A stretch of DNA of 64,000 bases from Halomicrobium sp. LC1Hm (GCF_009617995.1 NZ_CP044129.1:2542001-2606000); one strand, 5' to 3'; shown: positions 1 to 7,922, numbered from the stretch's first letter. Numbers and translations: made by a program. Notes: a model not told the origin generated them from the letters alone.

Positions 1-1307
1 CGGTCGTAGACCGGATAGAGGTACTCGTAGAGCTCGTACGGCGCGTTTCGCGCGCCCACGCGAAGCAGCTTCACCCAGGCGGGCTGGGTCGACCGCTCGA
101 CGTTGTCCGCGAAGTCGTTGTCCGCGAGCCACGCGAGGAACTCGTTGGCCCCGTCGTCGTCGGGCCACTCCTCGGCGGGGAGGTGGTCCTGGATGTCTTC
201 CCAGTAGTACCGGACGTGCTCGTCCAGCGCCCAGTCGTTCGTCTCGAAGCGCTCGATTGCGTAGTGGTACCACTCCTCGTCGACCCGGTAGCCGAAGTCG
301 TTGGGATCGACGCCGGCCAGCAAGAGCCCGGTCGCCGTCCGGACGCACTTCTCACAGCGGTTGCAGTTCCCGCCCGCGTCGTCGTACGTACAGGTCCGGA
401 TCACGAACGGAGCACCCGTTTCGCGGGCGTAGTCGGCCAGCAGCTCCAGCTTGTCCTGGCGCGTGATCTCGAAGGCGTCGTGGTGGCCCCGCGTGCCCGC
501 CCACCGGACGTTGTCGTCGATGTCCGGATGCGATCCCCACGGCGACCCGCGGCCCGGCCAGGTGACCGACTCCAGCTCGAACCCGTCCCAGTGGGTCGAG
601 CCCATGTGGACGACGCCGTACCCCTGGCTGTAGGCCAGCGGCGCGCAGACTCCGAGCAGCCCGATGCCGTGGCCGACGCCGCTGTACCACCCGCCGTCTG
701 TGTGGTGCTTGTAGTGGACGTTCAACATCGTGTGATCGAGGAAAGCAGAGATGTCCGCCGTGACGCCGTGGGTCGGACAGTCCTCTCGCTGGGCAAATCG
801 GTCCACGTGACCCATGGCCCGCTCCCAGCGATCGTCCTCGTCGACGCCGATCACCCAGCCCTGAATCGCGATCAGCGCGGGGTCGGCCTCGCGATGTCGG
901 ACGTACGTCGCCAGCGAGTCGACACCGCCGCTGAACAGCTGTGCCGTCCCGTCGAACGAACCCGGTTCGTGACGGTGCTCCGTGATCCGCTCGGCCCGGA
1001 GCGCCCCGCCGTCGATGAACGCGGGGTACATCCGCGACAGCGTGTCTCGGACCGCGTCGAGGCTGTCGACGAACTGTCGGTCGACGGCCTCCACGACGAC
1101 GGTGCTGTCGGTCGCCCACGCGACCGGACAGACCTGCGCGAGGACCGGAATCGTCGCGATACCGTACGGGACCTCGCTCACGTCTACGTCGTACGACACC
1201 GAAAACGTCGAGGCGTCGAAGAAGCGCCGCAGGTCTCGCGAGTACTCGACCGTGTACTCGATCGACCGCTCCCCGATCGACACGTCCGCGACGACGATCT
1301 CAGACAT
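1..1307 (-). CDS. QueC-like PP-loop ATPase (C-terminus cut by window edge)
   Basis: The reading frame runs from ATG at 1307 off the left end of the window, so about 435 residues are visible. A PP-loop signature LFSGGVDSLATY lies near residues 120-130. A CX8CX2CX2C cluster (in TCTYDDAGGNCNRCEKC) lies near residues 303-320. This pairing is the hallmark of QueC, the 7-cyano-7-deazaguanine synthase, and of related ATP-pyrophosphatases that adenylate a substrate carboxyl group. The protein is much longer than QueC (about 230 residues), with an N-terminal domain of about 110 residues and a long C-terminal extension. It is therefore better called a QueC-like paralogue than QueC itself. It stands alone, divergent from nothing obvious. 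The fold assignment is strong; the substrate is unknown. Confidence 0.7.
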   Translation of the reverse strand, partial: MSEIVVADVSIGERSIEYTVEYSRDLRRFFDASTFSVSYDVDVSEVPYGIATIPVLAQVCPVAWATDSTVVVEAVDRQFVDSLDAVRDTLSRMYPAFIDGGALRAERITEHRHEPGSFDGTAQLFSGGVDSLATYVRHREADPALIAIQGWVIGVDEDDRWERAMGHVDRFAQREDCPTHGVTADISAFLDHTMLNVHYKHHTDGGWYSGVGHGIGLLGVCAPLAYSQGYGVVHMGSTHWDGFELESVTWPGRGSPWGSHPDIDDNVRWAGTRGHHDAFEITRQDKLELLADYARETGAPFVIRTCTYDDAGGNCNRCEKCVRTATGLLLAGVDPNDFGYRVDEEWYHYAIERFETNDWALDEHVRYYWEDIQDHLPAEEWPDDDGANEFLAWLADNDFADNVERSTQPAWVKLLRVGARNAPYELYEYLYPVYD

Positions 1308-1493
1308 CCTCGCCCACCCAGCCAGGTCGACGCCGATCGACGCCGTGCGTGGTCCGTGCAGTAATCATCCACTCCGATCCAGGGGTGGCGATCGGTTAGT
1401 TACGACGCGCCTGCGAGCACCGCTGCTGGCGGGTAAGCTGTGGCTGTCACGACCGTCGAACGCGCCAGAGAGGACCGAGCAAGGCGCTCGGGC

Positions 1494-2339
1494 TTACCCC
1501 TCGGTGTGGTTGTCGTAGAACGCGACGGAGAACGCGGATCGGAACGGCGTCAGGACGACCGCAACGACGAACGAGTAGAGGATGATGCCGACTCGGGACG
1601 CCAGTGCCGTGCCAGTCAAACTGGTCGGTCCCATGGCCCCACCGGCCGCCGCTCCACTGTCGAGTCCGCCACCCAGCAGTGGCAACAAGAACAGCGCGAT
1701 CGTCGGCACGGACACCAGCAGACCGATCACGAGGTTGATGACGCTGAAGCCGAGCGCCTGAACGATGTTGTCGAGGACGACGCTGATACTGTTGCGGAAG
1801 CCGTCGACGACACCGACGTCGTCGACCACGATCGCAGTGGCGTAGAACTGGATGAAGAACATCACCAGTAGGAACACGAGCACGAGAACGGCCACCAGGA
1901 GGATCGAGACGATACCGAACCCGCCCAGCATCGAGTCACTCGTCGCGCCAGCGCCGCCGTTCGTCATGGCCATCGCACCGAACCCGACGACGAACAGCGC
2001 GACGATGGCCGCGATGATCCAGTAGGCGATCGTGAACACAGCCTGGATCAGGTTCCCGACCAATACGGGCACGTATCGGTCTTTCCCGACCGTCTTGAAC
2101 GTCTCGAAGGACGTGTCTCTGACCCGCCCCTCGTAGACCATCGCCAGCAGGCCAGCGATGACGAAGGGCGTGATGAAGAACGTCACCAACTGAAAGAGCG
2201 CCGGAACGAGCGGGATTCCGATCGTCGAGAGAGCAGTCTGGGGGAGTACGATCACCGCGTACAGCGCCCCGATCGCAAACACGATCGGGTTCCGGCGCAG
2301 TACGCCGAACGATTCGACGAATGATTTGATCGTCGCCAT
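1494..2339 (-). CDS. Polytopic membrane protein (DUF7847-like)
   Basis: This 281-residue protein starts at MATIKSFVESFGVLRRNP; an in-frame ATG seven codons upstream is less likely. Six or so hydrophobic segments fill the chain: about residues 18-36, 45-65, 100-130, 145-170, 195-225 and 255-275. There are few charged loops and a Gly/Ala/Ser-rich stretch near residue 135. The composition and the opening 'SFxVLRRNP' resemble a family of haloarchaeal integral membrane proteins filed under DUF7847. No catalytic motif is visible. The gene lies just outside the tRNA-Tyr element and has no operon partner. A role in membrane homeostasis or transport would be a guess. Confidence 0.65.
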   Translation of the reverse strand: MATIKSFVESFGVLRRNPIVFAIGALYAVIVLPQTALSTIGIPLVPALFQLVTFFITPFVIAGLLAMVYEGRVRDTSFETFKTVGKDRYVPVLVGNLIQAVFTIAYWIIAAIVALFVVGFGAMAMTNGGAGATSDSMLGGFGIVSILLVAVLVLVFLLVMFFIQFYATAIVVDDVGVVDGFRNSISVVLDNIVQALGFSVINLVIGLLVSVPTIALFLLPLLGGGLDSGAAAGGAMGPTSLTGTALASRVGIILYSFVVAVVLTPFRSAFSVAFYDNHTEG

Positions 2340-2493
2340 ATCAACCAAGCCGCAAGACACCTACAAATAAATTGATATCGGAGATGCACGCCGCCGAGCG
2401 CGGAGCCGTCGACGGGAGGACGAGAGCGTCGAGTCAGGAAAGCACGAAGAAACCAAATCAGATGTCACTGCTCACTACCGTTCGCAGGAAAAG

Positions 2494-2518
2494 TCCGCCC
2501 TCCCCGATTTGAACGGGG
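2494..2518. repeat. Left attachment-site repeat (tRNA-Tyr 3' end copy)
   Basis: These 25 bases are identical to 6942-6966, the 3' end of the tRNA-Tyr gene (discriminator base, acceptor 3' strand and T-arm). Flanking bases differ on both sides. A lone tRNA 3' end next to an integrase-like gene is the classic footprint of archaeal integration into a tRNA gene, so this is read as the displaced att copy (attL) of the element that ends at the intact tRNA. Confidence 0.85.
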
Positions 2519-2601
2519 ACTGCGGTGGGATAACAGGGCGGCACCGGGCCATCTGCTCGGCTCCCCCGACCGCTGGAGTGGGTTCGCGGAGATGACAACC
2601 G

Positions 2602-3270
2602 ATGACCCAAGACCTCGAACCCATCGCACCACAGAAAGCAGTCGACCTCTACCTCGCACAACGAGAAGATTACGCTTCTGAGAGGACCGTACAGGCTCAC
2701 AGATGTCGTCTCAAGCACTTCGTCCGATGGTGCCAGAGGAAGACTCACCAACCTCAACGACCTCACTGGCCGCAGGCTCTACGAGTATCGGCTCTGGCGG
2801 AAGGACGGCGGTGACCTCAACCCAGTCTCTCTCCGAACCCAACTCTCGACACTCCATGCCTTCGTGCGATTCTGCGAGAGCATCGACGCTGTCGAGTCAG
2901 ACACGCGCGAGGAAATCCTGCTTCCGACCCTCGATGCCAACGACGACGACGACGACGTCAAGGACGAGATGCTGGACGGAGAGCGGGCGGAGAAGATTCG
3001 GGAGTACCTCGAACGCTTCGAGTACGCCTCTCGAAAGCACGTGTCCTCTTTGAGATCTTCTGGGCGACATCGATACGGATGGGACCCCTTCACTCGCTCG
3101 ACCTCGAAGACTTCCGCTCGGACGAGCAGGCACTCGCAATCCGTCATCGTCCCGATGAAGGGACGGCCCTCAAAAACAGCGAGAGGGCAGAGCGAATCAT
3201 CGCCTTGCCAGAACGCACCTGTAAAGTCGTGAACGCAATCCAGTGGACACTACCCATACCACGACTGTGA
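2602..3270 (+). pseudogene. Frameshifted, truncated tyrosine integrase (XerC/phage type)
   Basis: The N-terminus (MTQDLEPIAPQKAVDLYLAQ) and the SAM-like core domain match haloarchaeal tyrosine recombinases, but the frame is broken twice. It begins in the frame of 2602, moves to a second frame near 2745 (reading RLTNLNDLTGRRLYEYRLWR), and returns to the first near 3040 (reading HVLFEIFWATSIRMGPLHSL). The first catalytic Arg is visible in SIRMG. The region stops after about 220 residues at LPERTCKVVNAIQWT, so the later catalytic residues H-x-x-R and the nucleophilic Tyr are missing. It lies 84 bp inside the left att copy, as expected for the integrase of this element. The product should be dead, so the element cannot excise by itself. 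Confidence 0.8.
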
Positions 3271-3718
3271 TATTCCGCCGGTCTCCTCGTTCAATCCCTC
3301 TGTATAATCCTATGACAATCGGGTAGAGTTCGAAGATGGCCTTCGTGAAGTAACTCTACTACTGGTGAAAGGGCGACCAGCAGTTGATGGACGAGTGTTT
3401 CCAAACCACTGGTCGGATGCGTCAGAAGTGGGACGAGGGACACTCCTCTAACAGTGCCACGTATGGTGAGATGACCATACGGAAGGTCTGTCGGACGAAC
3501 ACCGAGATATTTTGAGGGAGGTCTGTGGAGCGAGAGTAGATGTTCGAGAGTGTGGGCATACATCAATCCCACCCATGTTATTTCGTCGGTCATCAACTCG
3601 TTCATAGAATACTATGATAACAAAAAGCTATATTATATAATTTAATCATAAAATTTTAGAAGTCGGTTGGACGTTGAGAGTGCGTACTTGAGTCAGAATA
3701 GATAACGAGTATATTCCT
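3271..3718. other. Degenerate stretch without a recognisable gene
   Basis: About 450 bases follow the integrase remnant. They contain frequent stops in all frames and no codon bias typical of the host; a 104-codon open frame on the minus strand (3291-3605) has no recognisable motif. The last 120 bases are very AT-rich. A 14-base sequence at 3602-3615 (TCATAGAATACTAT) recurs with one mismatch at 4716-4729, bracketing the methyltransferase gene. Confidence 0.5.
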
Positions 3719-4657
3719 CTATTCAGTCTCTATAATTGGATTTTCTGAATCTGCTCCTCGCTCCGATAATAACCGAGTTCGACGTACTGTTAAGTCATCT
3801 TTTTTATATCCGCTGAATTTGTCTGCAAGTTCAATATCGGACAGCAATTCTGGGTCTCCGTCAACTCTCTTTATATATATTGGCTGGAAATCGTATTTCT
3901 TGAATAAATGTATAAGATCCGAGTGGCGAAGACGATTCTGATAACTATATTTGGTCTGGATTAAATTAAATCTTGAATCCGAATATTGTAAAAACCCATA
4001 TGGGTTTCGCCCTTCGTCGTGTCTTGATAGTATATCTATATGTTCTACAACGTGATAGCTTAAGGCATTCGATTTTCCAAATGTAGATGACTTGGTAAGG
4101 AATGTATGTAAGTCAGATTCTGGTATCCTATGTAATACAGAGTAACTATAATACAAGTCAAATTTTTCTGTAGGCTCGTGAATATCGGTCCCTCCTAAAT
4201 GATAAAATGTATTGCACGATTCTAATATCTGCTCGGTATCACCCGTTCTTTTTATATTATTAATTCTATCTGCTATATCCCCTTCATTCCTGTCAAATTC
4301 ATTAGATATATAGTCTATATTATCATCTACTGTCTTTATTGACTCTTGTAACTCCGAGGCTGTGAGCCATTTAACTATGTCGTGTGTATGAATTTCGTTT
4401 GCTCCAAGCGCATAGAAGACCACCGGTGTCAGTGCATACCATCCAGTGCCCAATTCGCAGATCTGCATACCCTCTATATTCTTTCCAGATTTGTTGCTTA
4501 TCTCTTTGAGGGTTGGTACCACTCTATTTCGAAGTTGTTTCTCTTTATCTAAATTTCCGAGTTTTCCTAATCTAGACTGAATATAGGTGTGTAACTTATC
4601 GCCCATCGGTAGAACTTCACAGCATTTCTTCCCGAGAACTTGAACTCGCCAATCCAT
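3719..4657 (-). CDS. AT-rich class I SAM-dependent methyltransferase
   Basis: The 312-residue protein contains a Rossmann-type methyltransferase motif I (ICELGTGWYALTPVVFYALG, about residues 67-86), an acidic post-I strand (IHTHDIV) and a motif IV-like strand (FDLYYSYSVLHRIPESDL, about residues 165-182). The 'LGTGW' form is common in methyltransferases linked to surface polysaccharide or lipid clusters, but the substrate cannot be told. An in-frame ATG at residue 18 (MGDKLHTY) is an alternative start. Codon use is strikingly AT-rich and the protein is Lys/Ile/Asn-rich, unlike every neighbour. This marks it as recent foreign cargo inside the tRNA-Tyr element. It has no operon partner. Confidence 0.75.
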   Translation of the reverse strand: MDWRVQVLGKKCCEVLPMGDKLHTYIQSRLGKLGNLDKEKQLRNRVVPTLKEISNKSGKNIEGMQICELGTGWYALTPVVFYALGANEIHTHDIVKWLTASELQESIKTVDDNIDYISNEFDRNEGDIADRINNIKRTGDTEQILESCNTFYHLGGTDIHEPTEKFDLYYSYSVLHRIPESDLHTFLTKSSTFGKSNALSYHVVEHIDILSRHDEGRNPYGFLQYSDSRFNLIQTKYSYQNRLRHSDLIHLFKKYDFQPIYIKRVDGDPELLSDIELADKFSGYKKDDLTVRRTRLLSERGADSENPIIETE

Positions 4658-4715
4658 ATGCCCTGCATTATGTCCTAATTACTAAAACCGCCACATTCTG
4701 CTATCTTCTACCCCC

Positions 4716-5066
4716 TCATAGAATCCTATTGACATCCAGGCGAGTTCCACGAGATTGTTCCCGAGATACGAGCCGCACTCGGTGAAGGGTCTCACAGACC
4801 ACCGAACGCATATATCTGGTTTGCCCTTGTGAAGCACGTTGTTGATCTTCAGAGGGCGGCGGCGAGAGCATGTTTAAGCGCTTTGTTACCTGGTTTTCTG
4901 TAGAGTCGCAGCAGAGCTGAAAGGCTCTGAGATACGGCGTTAGCTTGTCTTTTGACACACCTCGGTGGGCGAGAGCCACGGTCGCGTCAGCGACACGTGG
5001 CTCTCGCAGGTGTTGCGTGAATGTCGCTGTCAGCGTATTCTCCGTCGCCGTGGACGACGTATTCAC
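4716..5066 (-). pseudogene. Out-of-frame C-terminal tail of IS1595-type transposase
   Basis: Reading from about 5000 downwards, the peptide AHRGVSKDKLTPYLRAFQL is the conserved C-terminal block of haloarchaeal IS1595-family transposases. It should continue the frame of the DDE domain encoded at 4987-5694. It is separated from it by two small deletions, one after the DIH codons and one in the SPHRG region. Part of the tail after about residue 60 no longer looks like transposase. No intact terminal inverted repeats were seen, so the IS is a remnant that cannot move by itself. Confidence 0.7.
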
Positions 5067-5694
5067 GGGTGAATGCGTCGCCTTCTTCGAGCGGATCGCA
5101 GGCCCGAAATCCGTCCGTATAGACGGTCAACGACTCCTTGTCGTGGTCAGCAAGCAGGAGTCGAATAGTCGATTCGTCGGCGGATTTCGCTGGCACGACG
5201 TACCGATCGTCCGAGCCACGATCGACCAGCGTGAACACCGGCGGTTTGTCGCCGTCGTACGATCCTCGTCTACGCGTGGACAGACCACGCGAGCGCGACT
5301 CCTGATCGCGCTCGCGGCCTTTGAGGGCCGCAGACACGTACACTTCGTCGATTTCAACCGGTCCTGACAGCGTGATCGAAGGCGCGTCGAGCCCGTACTC
5401 GTGGCCGTCGTCGGGCACCCAGTCGAAGCGGTCTTCGACGCCGCGCTCGGCGATGTACGGCTCGACTTCGCGGTTCGCGATGTGCTCCCGCCAGTAGTCG
5501 ACGGCAGTGGCGTACAGCGTCTCACGTTCGTTCGGCGCGGCGTCGTGGTCGCTTGGGGAGAGATCCGCCAAGACGTTCTGAATCGCAGCTCCGTGGGCGA
5601 CAGGCTTGGGCATTGCAGTGGTCTCGTAGCCGCTGGCGACATCGTCGAAGCGAATGTGATCGTCGCCGGCCGGCTTCAGCGGATCGATACTCAC
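4987..5694 (-). CDS. Chimeric ORF: element protein N-terminus joined to IS1595-type DDE domain
   Basis: The 235-codon frame has two parts. Residues 1 to about 108 (MSIDPLKPAGDDHIRF... through DDGHEYGL) resemble a plasmid or provirus protein and continue the small-gene cassette upstream. From about residue 112 the chain is an IS1595-type transposase core: GPVEIDEVYV (first Asp), VYTDGFRAC (second Asp) and YVVHGDGEYADSDIH. The usual N-terminal zinc-ribbon of such transposases is absent. After DIH a frameshift ends the frame early at ATPARATCR. The likeliest history is that the IS inserted into the element gene and both halves decayed. Its start overlaps the stop of the preceding gene (5691-5694), so it is probably still co-translated with the cassette. 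Confidence 0.6.
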   Translation of the reverse strand: MSIDPLKPAGDDHIRFDDVASGYETTAMPKPVAHGAAIQNVLADLSPSDHDAAPNERETLYATAVDYWREHIANREVEPYIAERGVEDRFDWVPDDGHEYGLDAPSITLSGPVEIDEVYVSAALKGRERDQESRSRGLSTRRRGSYDGDKPPVFTLVDRGSDDRYVVPAKSADESTIRLLLADHDKESLTVYTDGFRACDPLEEGDAFTREYVVHGDGEYADSDIHATPARATCR

Positions 5695-6209
5695 TCGTCG
5701 CTCCCTCCGTCGGCCGCGATGGTACCCGTCTGGCCGCTCTCGTCGGCACTGGGACCGTCCTCGAACAGATGCGTGTATCGCTCCCGAAGTGGTCCGAAGG
5801 TGCGTGTCGAGCTGTACGTACTCCGATCGCTGGCCTCGTCAATATCGTCGCGATCGGGATAAGAGCACTCGACGGGCGCGAGATCGCGAGGGTCGTCTCG
5901 CTGCTGTAGGCGTTCCGGCCGCTCGCCGATCTCGTTGAGCCGTCGCTCGCGCTGTTCGAGCGCGTTGATGACCGCCTCACGCGGACCGCCGTCGTCACCA
6001 CGCTCCAGGGCACGCTCGACGCCGATCCACGCCCGGATCACTTCAATACTGTCGATGGAATCGATCCGCGTGCGAACGAGCTTTTCACGGCCCTCGTCGC
6101 CGAGAATACTCCAGTCGAGCCACCGAGCGGGATCTTCACCAACGTCGCCGCGGATCTTGGGGAAGGTCTCGCGAGTCCGACCGCTGGCGCTCTGATTTGT
6201 CGACGGCAT
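5691..6209 (-). CDS. Haloarchaeal element protein, function unknown
   Basis: A 172-residue, soluble, highly charged protein (MPSTNQSASGRTRETFPKIR...), with a middle segment rich in Arg/Glu helices (about residues 55-105) and a disordered acidic tail. No catalytic or metal motif is visible. I recognise the style of proteins carried beside integrases in haloarchaeal tRNA-borne elements, but no function is known to me. Its ATG overlaps the stop of the 43-codon gene upstream (TAATG), and its stop overlaps the start of the next frame. It is the third gene of a translationally coupled cassette running 6776 to 4987. Confidence 0.6.
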   Translation of the reverse strand: MPSTNQSASGRTRETFPKIRGDVGEDPARWLDWSILGDEGREKLVRTRIDSIDSIEVIRAWIGVERALERGDDGGPREAVINALEQRERRLNEIGERPERLQQRDDPRDLAPVECSYPDRDDIDEASDRSTYSSTRTFGPLRERYTHLFEDGPSADESGQTGTIAADGGSDE

Positions 6210-6340
6210 TACTGGCCCCCTGTGTACCGATCGACGGCCTCGTGTGTCTCACTGAAGCGTTGCACCGTCGCCCACTCGAAGTGGAGAGGCTCACCTGCCT
6301 CGGCGTCGTAGAGACGAGATGCTCGGACGAACTCGCTCAC
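6209..6340 (-). CDS. 43-residue element micro-protein
   Basis: GTG at 6340 opens a 43-codon frame (VSEFVRASRLYDAEAGEPLH to VDRYTGGQ), closed by a TAA that overlaps the ATG of the next gene as TAATG. The start overlaps the TGA of the upstream HTH gene as GTGA. This double overlap is the main evidence that it is real. The peptide is soluble and mixed-charge, with no known motif. Its function is unknown; it belongs to the same coupled cassette. Confidence 0.55.
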   Translation of the reverse strand: MSEFVRASRLYDAEAGEPLHFEWATVQRFSETHEAVDRYTGGQ

Positions 6341-6534
6341 GCCGATTCACCTCTGAGCCGTCGGCGAGCCCGCCGAAGCAGATTTCCGACAGTTCCTTCC
6401 GACCGACCGGTCTTGCGTGCGTACTCTCGAACGCCGTAGTCGTCCTGCTCGACGGCTTCGTAAACCTCACGCTGGGCGTCTATAAGCGGTGACAGATCCT
6501 CCTCGTACTCGAACAGCGACGACTGGTACCTCAC
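6337..6534 (-). CDS. Small sigma-70-region-4-like HTH protein
   Basis: A 65-residue protein from GTG at 6534. The N-terminal half (SSLFEYEEDLSPLIDAQREV) leads into a helix-turn-helix (YGVREYARKTGRSEGTVGNL, about residues 33-52) followed by a basic helix LRRARRRL. This resembles sigma-70 region 4-like DNA-binding modules common in haloarchaeal plasmids and proviruses. The longer frame extending to 6834 reads as an out-of-frame shadow of the upstream gene, so the short version is preferred. Start and stop overlap both neighbours in GTGA configuration. It is a likely regulator of the element cassette. Confidence 0.7.
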   Translation of the reverse strand: MRYQSSLFEYEEDLSPLIDAQREVYEAVEQDDYGVREYARKTGRSEGTVGNLLRRARRRLRGESA

Positions 6535-6776
6535 CGCCAATCCCTCCCGAAGCACTCCGGATTGCCACAGAGCTTGTAGTGTGGGCGGTACGCGGCGATC
6601 GGAACGTCCGTGAAGTCTGCATCCTCGCGATAGTCCGCCTCGGGACAGGCCGGCCGTGGCTCGTCGCTGTCGGGGTCCTGTCGGTGTAGTGTGTCGGCGT
6701 ACTGTGAGCGGTTCCGAACGCCCTGATCGGTGTCGACCTGGGCATTGGCAGTCGCGCGCCGGCTCACGCGCACCAC
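6531..6776 (-). CDS. Small Cys-containing element protein, first gene of cassette
   Basis: An 81-residue protein (GTG start at 6776) whose C-terminus carries PACPEAD and LCGNPECFG, giving a possible C...C-x4-C zinc site, and a basic N-terminus. It resembles small zinc-finger-like proteins found at the head of haloarchaeal integrated-element cassettes. Its TGA overlaps the GTG of the HTH gene. No enzymatic role is evident. As the first gene of the coupled cassette it probably carries the promoter, which would lie in 6777-6940 between it and the tRNA. Confidence 0.55.
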   Translation of the reverse strand: MVRVSRRATANAQVDTDQGVRNRSQYADTLHRQDPDSDEPRPACPEADYREDADFTDVPIAAYRPHYKLCGNPECFGRDWR

Positions 6777-6941
6777 CCCTCTCTGCTACTAATTTCGCAG
6801 GACGGCGGCGACCCACGACTTGTTCCCCGTTCAACTCAGGATTTCGGGGGTCTTCGCTCGAAGACGATTCAGTCGGTAGAGCCTCTGAATCGTATGCAAA
6901 CGTAGCTTTCGCTGTCTGCCATAGTTTGGCTGAAAACGTGA

Positions 6942-6966
6942 TCCGCCCTCCCCGATTTGAACGGGG
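6942..6966. repeat. Right attachment-site repeat inside tRNA-Tyr
   Basis: Identical over 25 bases to 2494-2518. It covers the discriminator position, acceptor 3' strand and T-arm of the tRNA gene. Here it is part of the intact tRNA, so insertion regenerated the tRNA and pushed the old 3' end to the far side of the element. Confidence 0.85.
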
Positions 6967-7015
6967 GGCAAGTCGATCTACAGTCGACTGCTCTACCAGT
7001 CTGAGCTAAGGGCGG
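6942..7015 (-). tRNA. tRNA-Tyr (anticodon GTA)
   Basis: The 74-nt minus-strand sequence folds as a cloverleaf: acceptor CCGCCCT/AGGGCGG, D-arm GCTC-GAGC, anticodon stem GTCGA/TCGAC around loop CTGTAGA (anticodon GTA), a 5-nt variable loop, T-arm CCCCG-TTCAAAT-CGGGG, and discriminator A. No intron and no encoded CCA. The 3' end is the integration target of the element at 2494-6966. Confidence 0.95.
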
Positions 7016-7189
7016 TTGCACTCGAACGTAGCGCCGGTGGCAGACTTAACGGTTATCATTCTGTACGAGGGCGGGAGGGTCTCACAGCCACACCGGTCCG
7101 TCAGACATCGACGGCGACGCCCGCGTGGTGGGGCGGACCGAAGGAAGACCCAAAACGGTGGCAGACGGGCGTCAGACGCCTCGGGAAGA

Positions 7190-7197
7190 TTAAAATA
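7190..7197 (+). promoter_or_regulatory. TATA element of cdrL
   Basis: TTAAAATA, centred near 7194, predicts transcription starting about 26 bases on, near 7220. This places the RNA 5' end only a few bases before the ATG at 7227 and argues against the ATG at 7209. Confidence 0.5.
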
Positions 7198-7226
7198 CCC
7201 CGGCGATAATGTGTATGACGAGTCGA

Positions 7227-7820
7227 ATGAGTAAGATCACGTTTCGCGCCGACGACGACCTCATCGATCAGCTCGAGGAGTTCGACGCCTCCAAGAGCGA
7301 GGTCATGCGCGAAGCGCTCCGGGAGTATCTGGAAGCGCCAGACGAATCGCCGGGGGCCGTCGACGGGTCCGACGACGCCGACGGCGACGACAGCATCGAC
7401 GATCTGATCGTCGACCGCGTGGACGCGATCATCGAGAAGCGCCTGAGCGGCCGACTCCAGCCACAGCGTCCCCAAGACGTGAACGTAAACATCACGCTGG
7501 AGGGCGAAAACGCCAGCAGAGAGGCGGTGTCGGACGATCAGTCGGAGGTGTCACACGACGGGCGGCGCGAGTCGTCACACGCCAGCACCGATCGTAAGAC
7601 ACCCGGTCGTGAGGACGACGGCGCACCCGCGGGCGGACGTAAGACGTGTGGCCAGTGTGGCGAAAACGTCACGAGCGACCACGTTTACTGCCCGAACTGT
7701 GGTGAGAAGGCAGCCCACCGCGTGTTCTGTGACTGCGGTGACGAGCTCCGGTCGGACTGGGGTTTCTGCCCGAGTTGTGGGCGTCGAACCCCGGCAGCGG
7801 ACGTGCTCGAAAACAACTAA
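7227..7820 (+). CDS. cdrL: CdrL: ribbon-helix-helix regulator with two zinc ribbons
   Basis: From ATG 7227 the 197-residue protein opens with a CopG-type ribbon-helix-helix domain (MSKITFRADDDLIDQLEEFD to MREALREYL, about residues 1-40). An acidic linker and a disordered middle follow. The end has two CxxC-type zinc ribbons (CGQCGENV...CPNCG and CDCGDELR...CPSCG, about residues 140-190). This architecture, placed just upstream of a short RHH gene and ftsZ2, matches CdrL, which is known to control the cdrS-ftsZ2 transcript in haloarchaea. In-frame ATGs at 7209 and 7215 are alternatives; the TATA element favours a start near 7220 or later. It probably binds the palindrome downstream at 7923-7940. 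Confidence 0.8.
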   Translation: MSKITFRADDDLIDQLEEFDASKSEVMREALREYLEAPDESPGAVDGSDDADGDDSIDDLIVDRVDAIIEKRLSGRLQPQRPQDVNVNITLEGENASREAVSDDQSEVSHDGRRESSHASTDRKTPGREDDGAPAGGRKTCGQCGENVTSDHVYCPNCGEKAAHRVFCDCGDELRSDWGFCPSCGRRTPAADVLENN

Positions 7821-7890
7821 AGTGGCGAAAACGGACGTTACAACCACCTTACTGTCGTAAACGTGTGGTTGTCATACATCCGCCGCAACC

Positions 7891-7900
7891 TTTATTATAC
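7891..7900 (+). promoter_or_regulatory. TATA element of the cdrS-ftsZ2 transcript
   Basis: TTTATTATAC with an A/C-rich element just before it is the best TATA box in the 227-bp gap. Expected initiation is near 7922-7926, exactly at the left edge of the palindrome at 7923. It would leave a 5' leader of about 125 nt before cdrS. A weaker TATA-like TGTAAACG at 8010-8017 would give a nearly leaderless message. Confidence 0.55.
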
Positions 7901-7922
7901 TACACTCTGTGGTATGTTCTGC

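Noticed and set aside
183-1364. Long plus-strand frame of 393 codons opposite the QueC-like gene
   Set aside because: Its peptide is Arg/Val-rich without motifs; the minus strand encodes SGGVDS and the Cys cluster.
2458-2766. Short minus-strand frames across the left att copy
   Set aside because: They cross the tRNA-derived repeat and the integrase start and show no homology.
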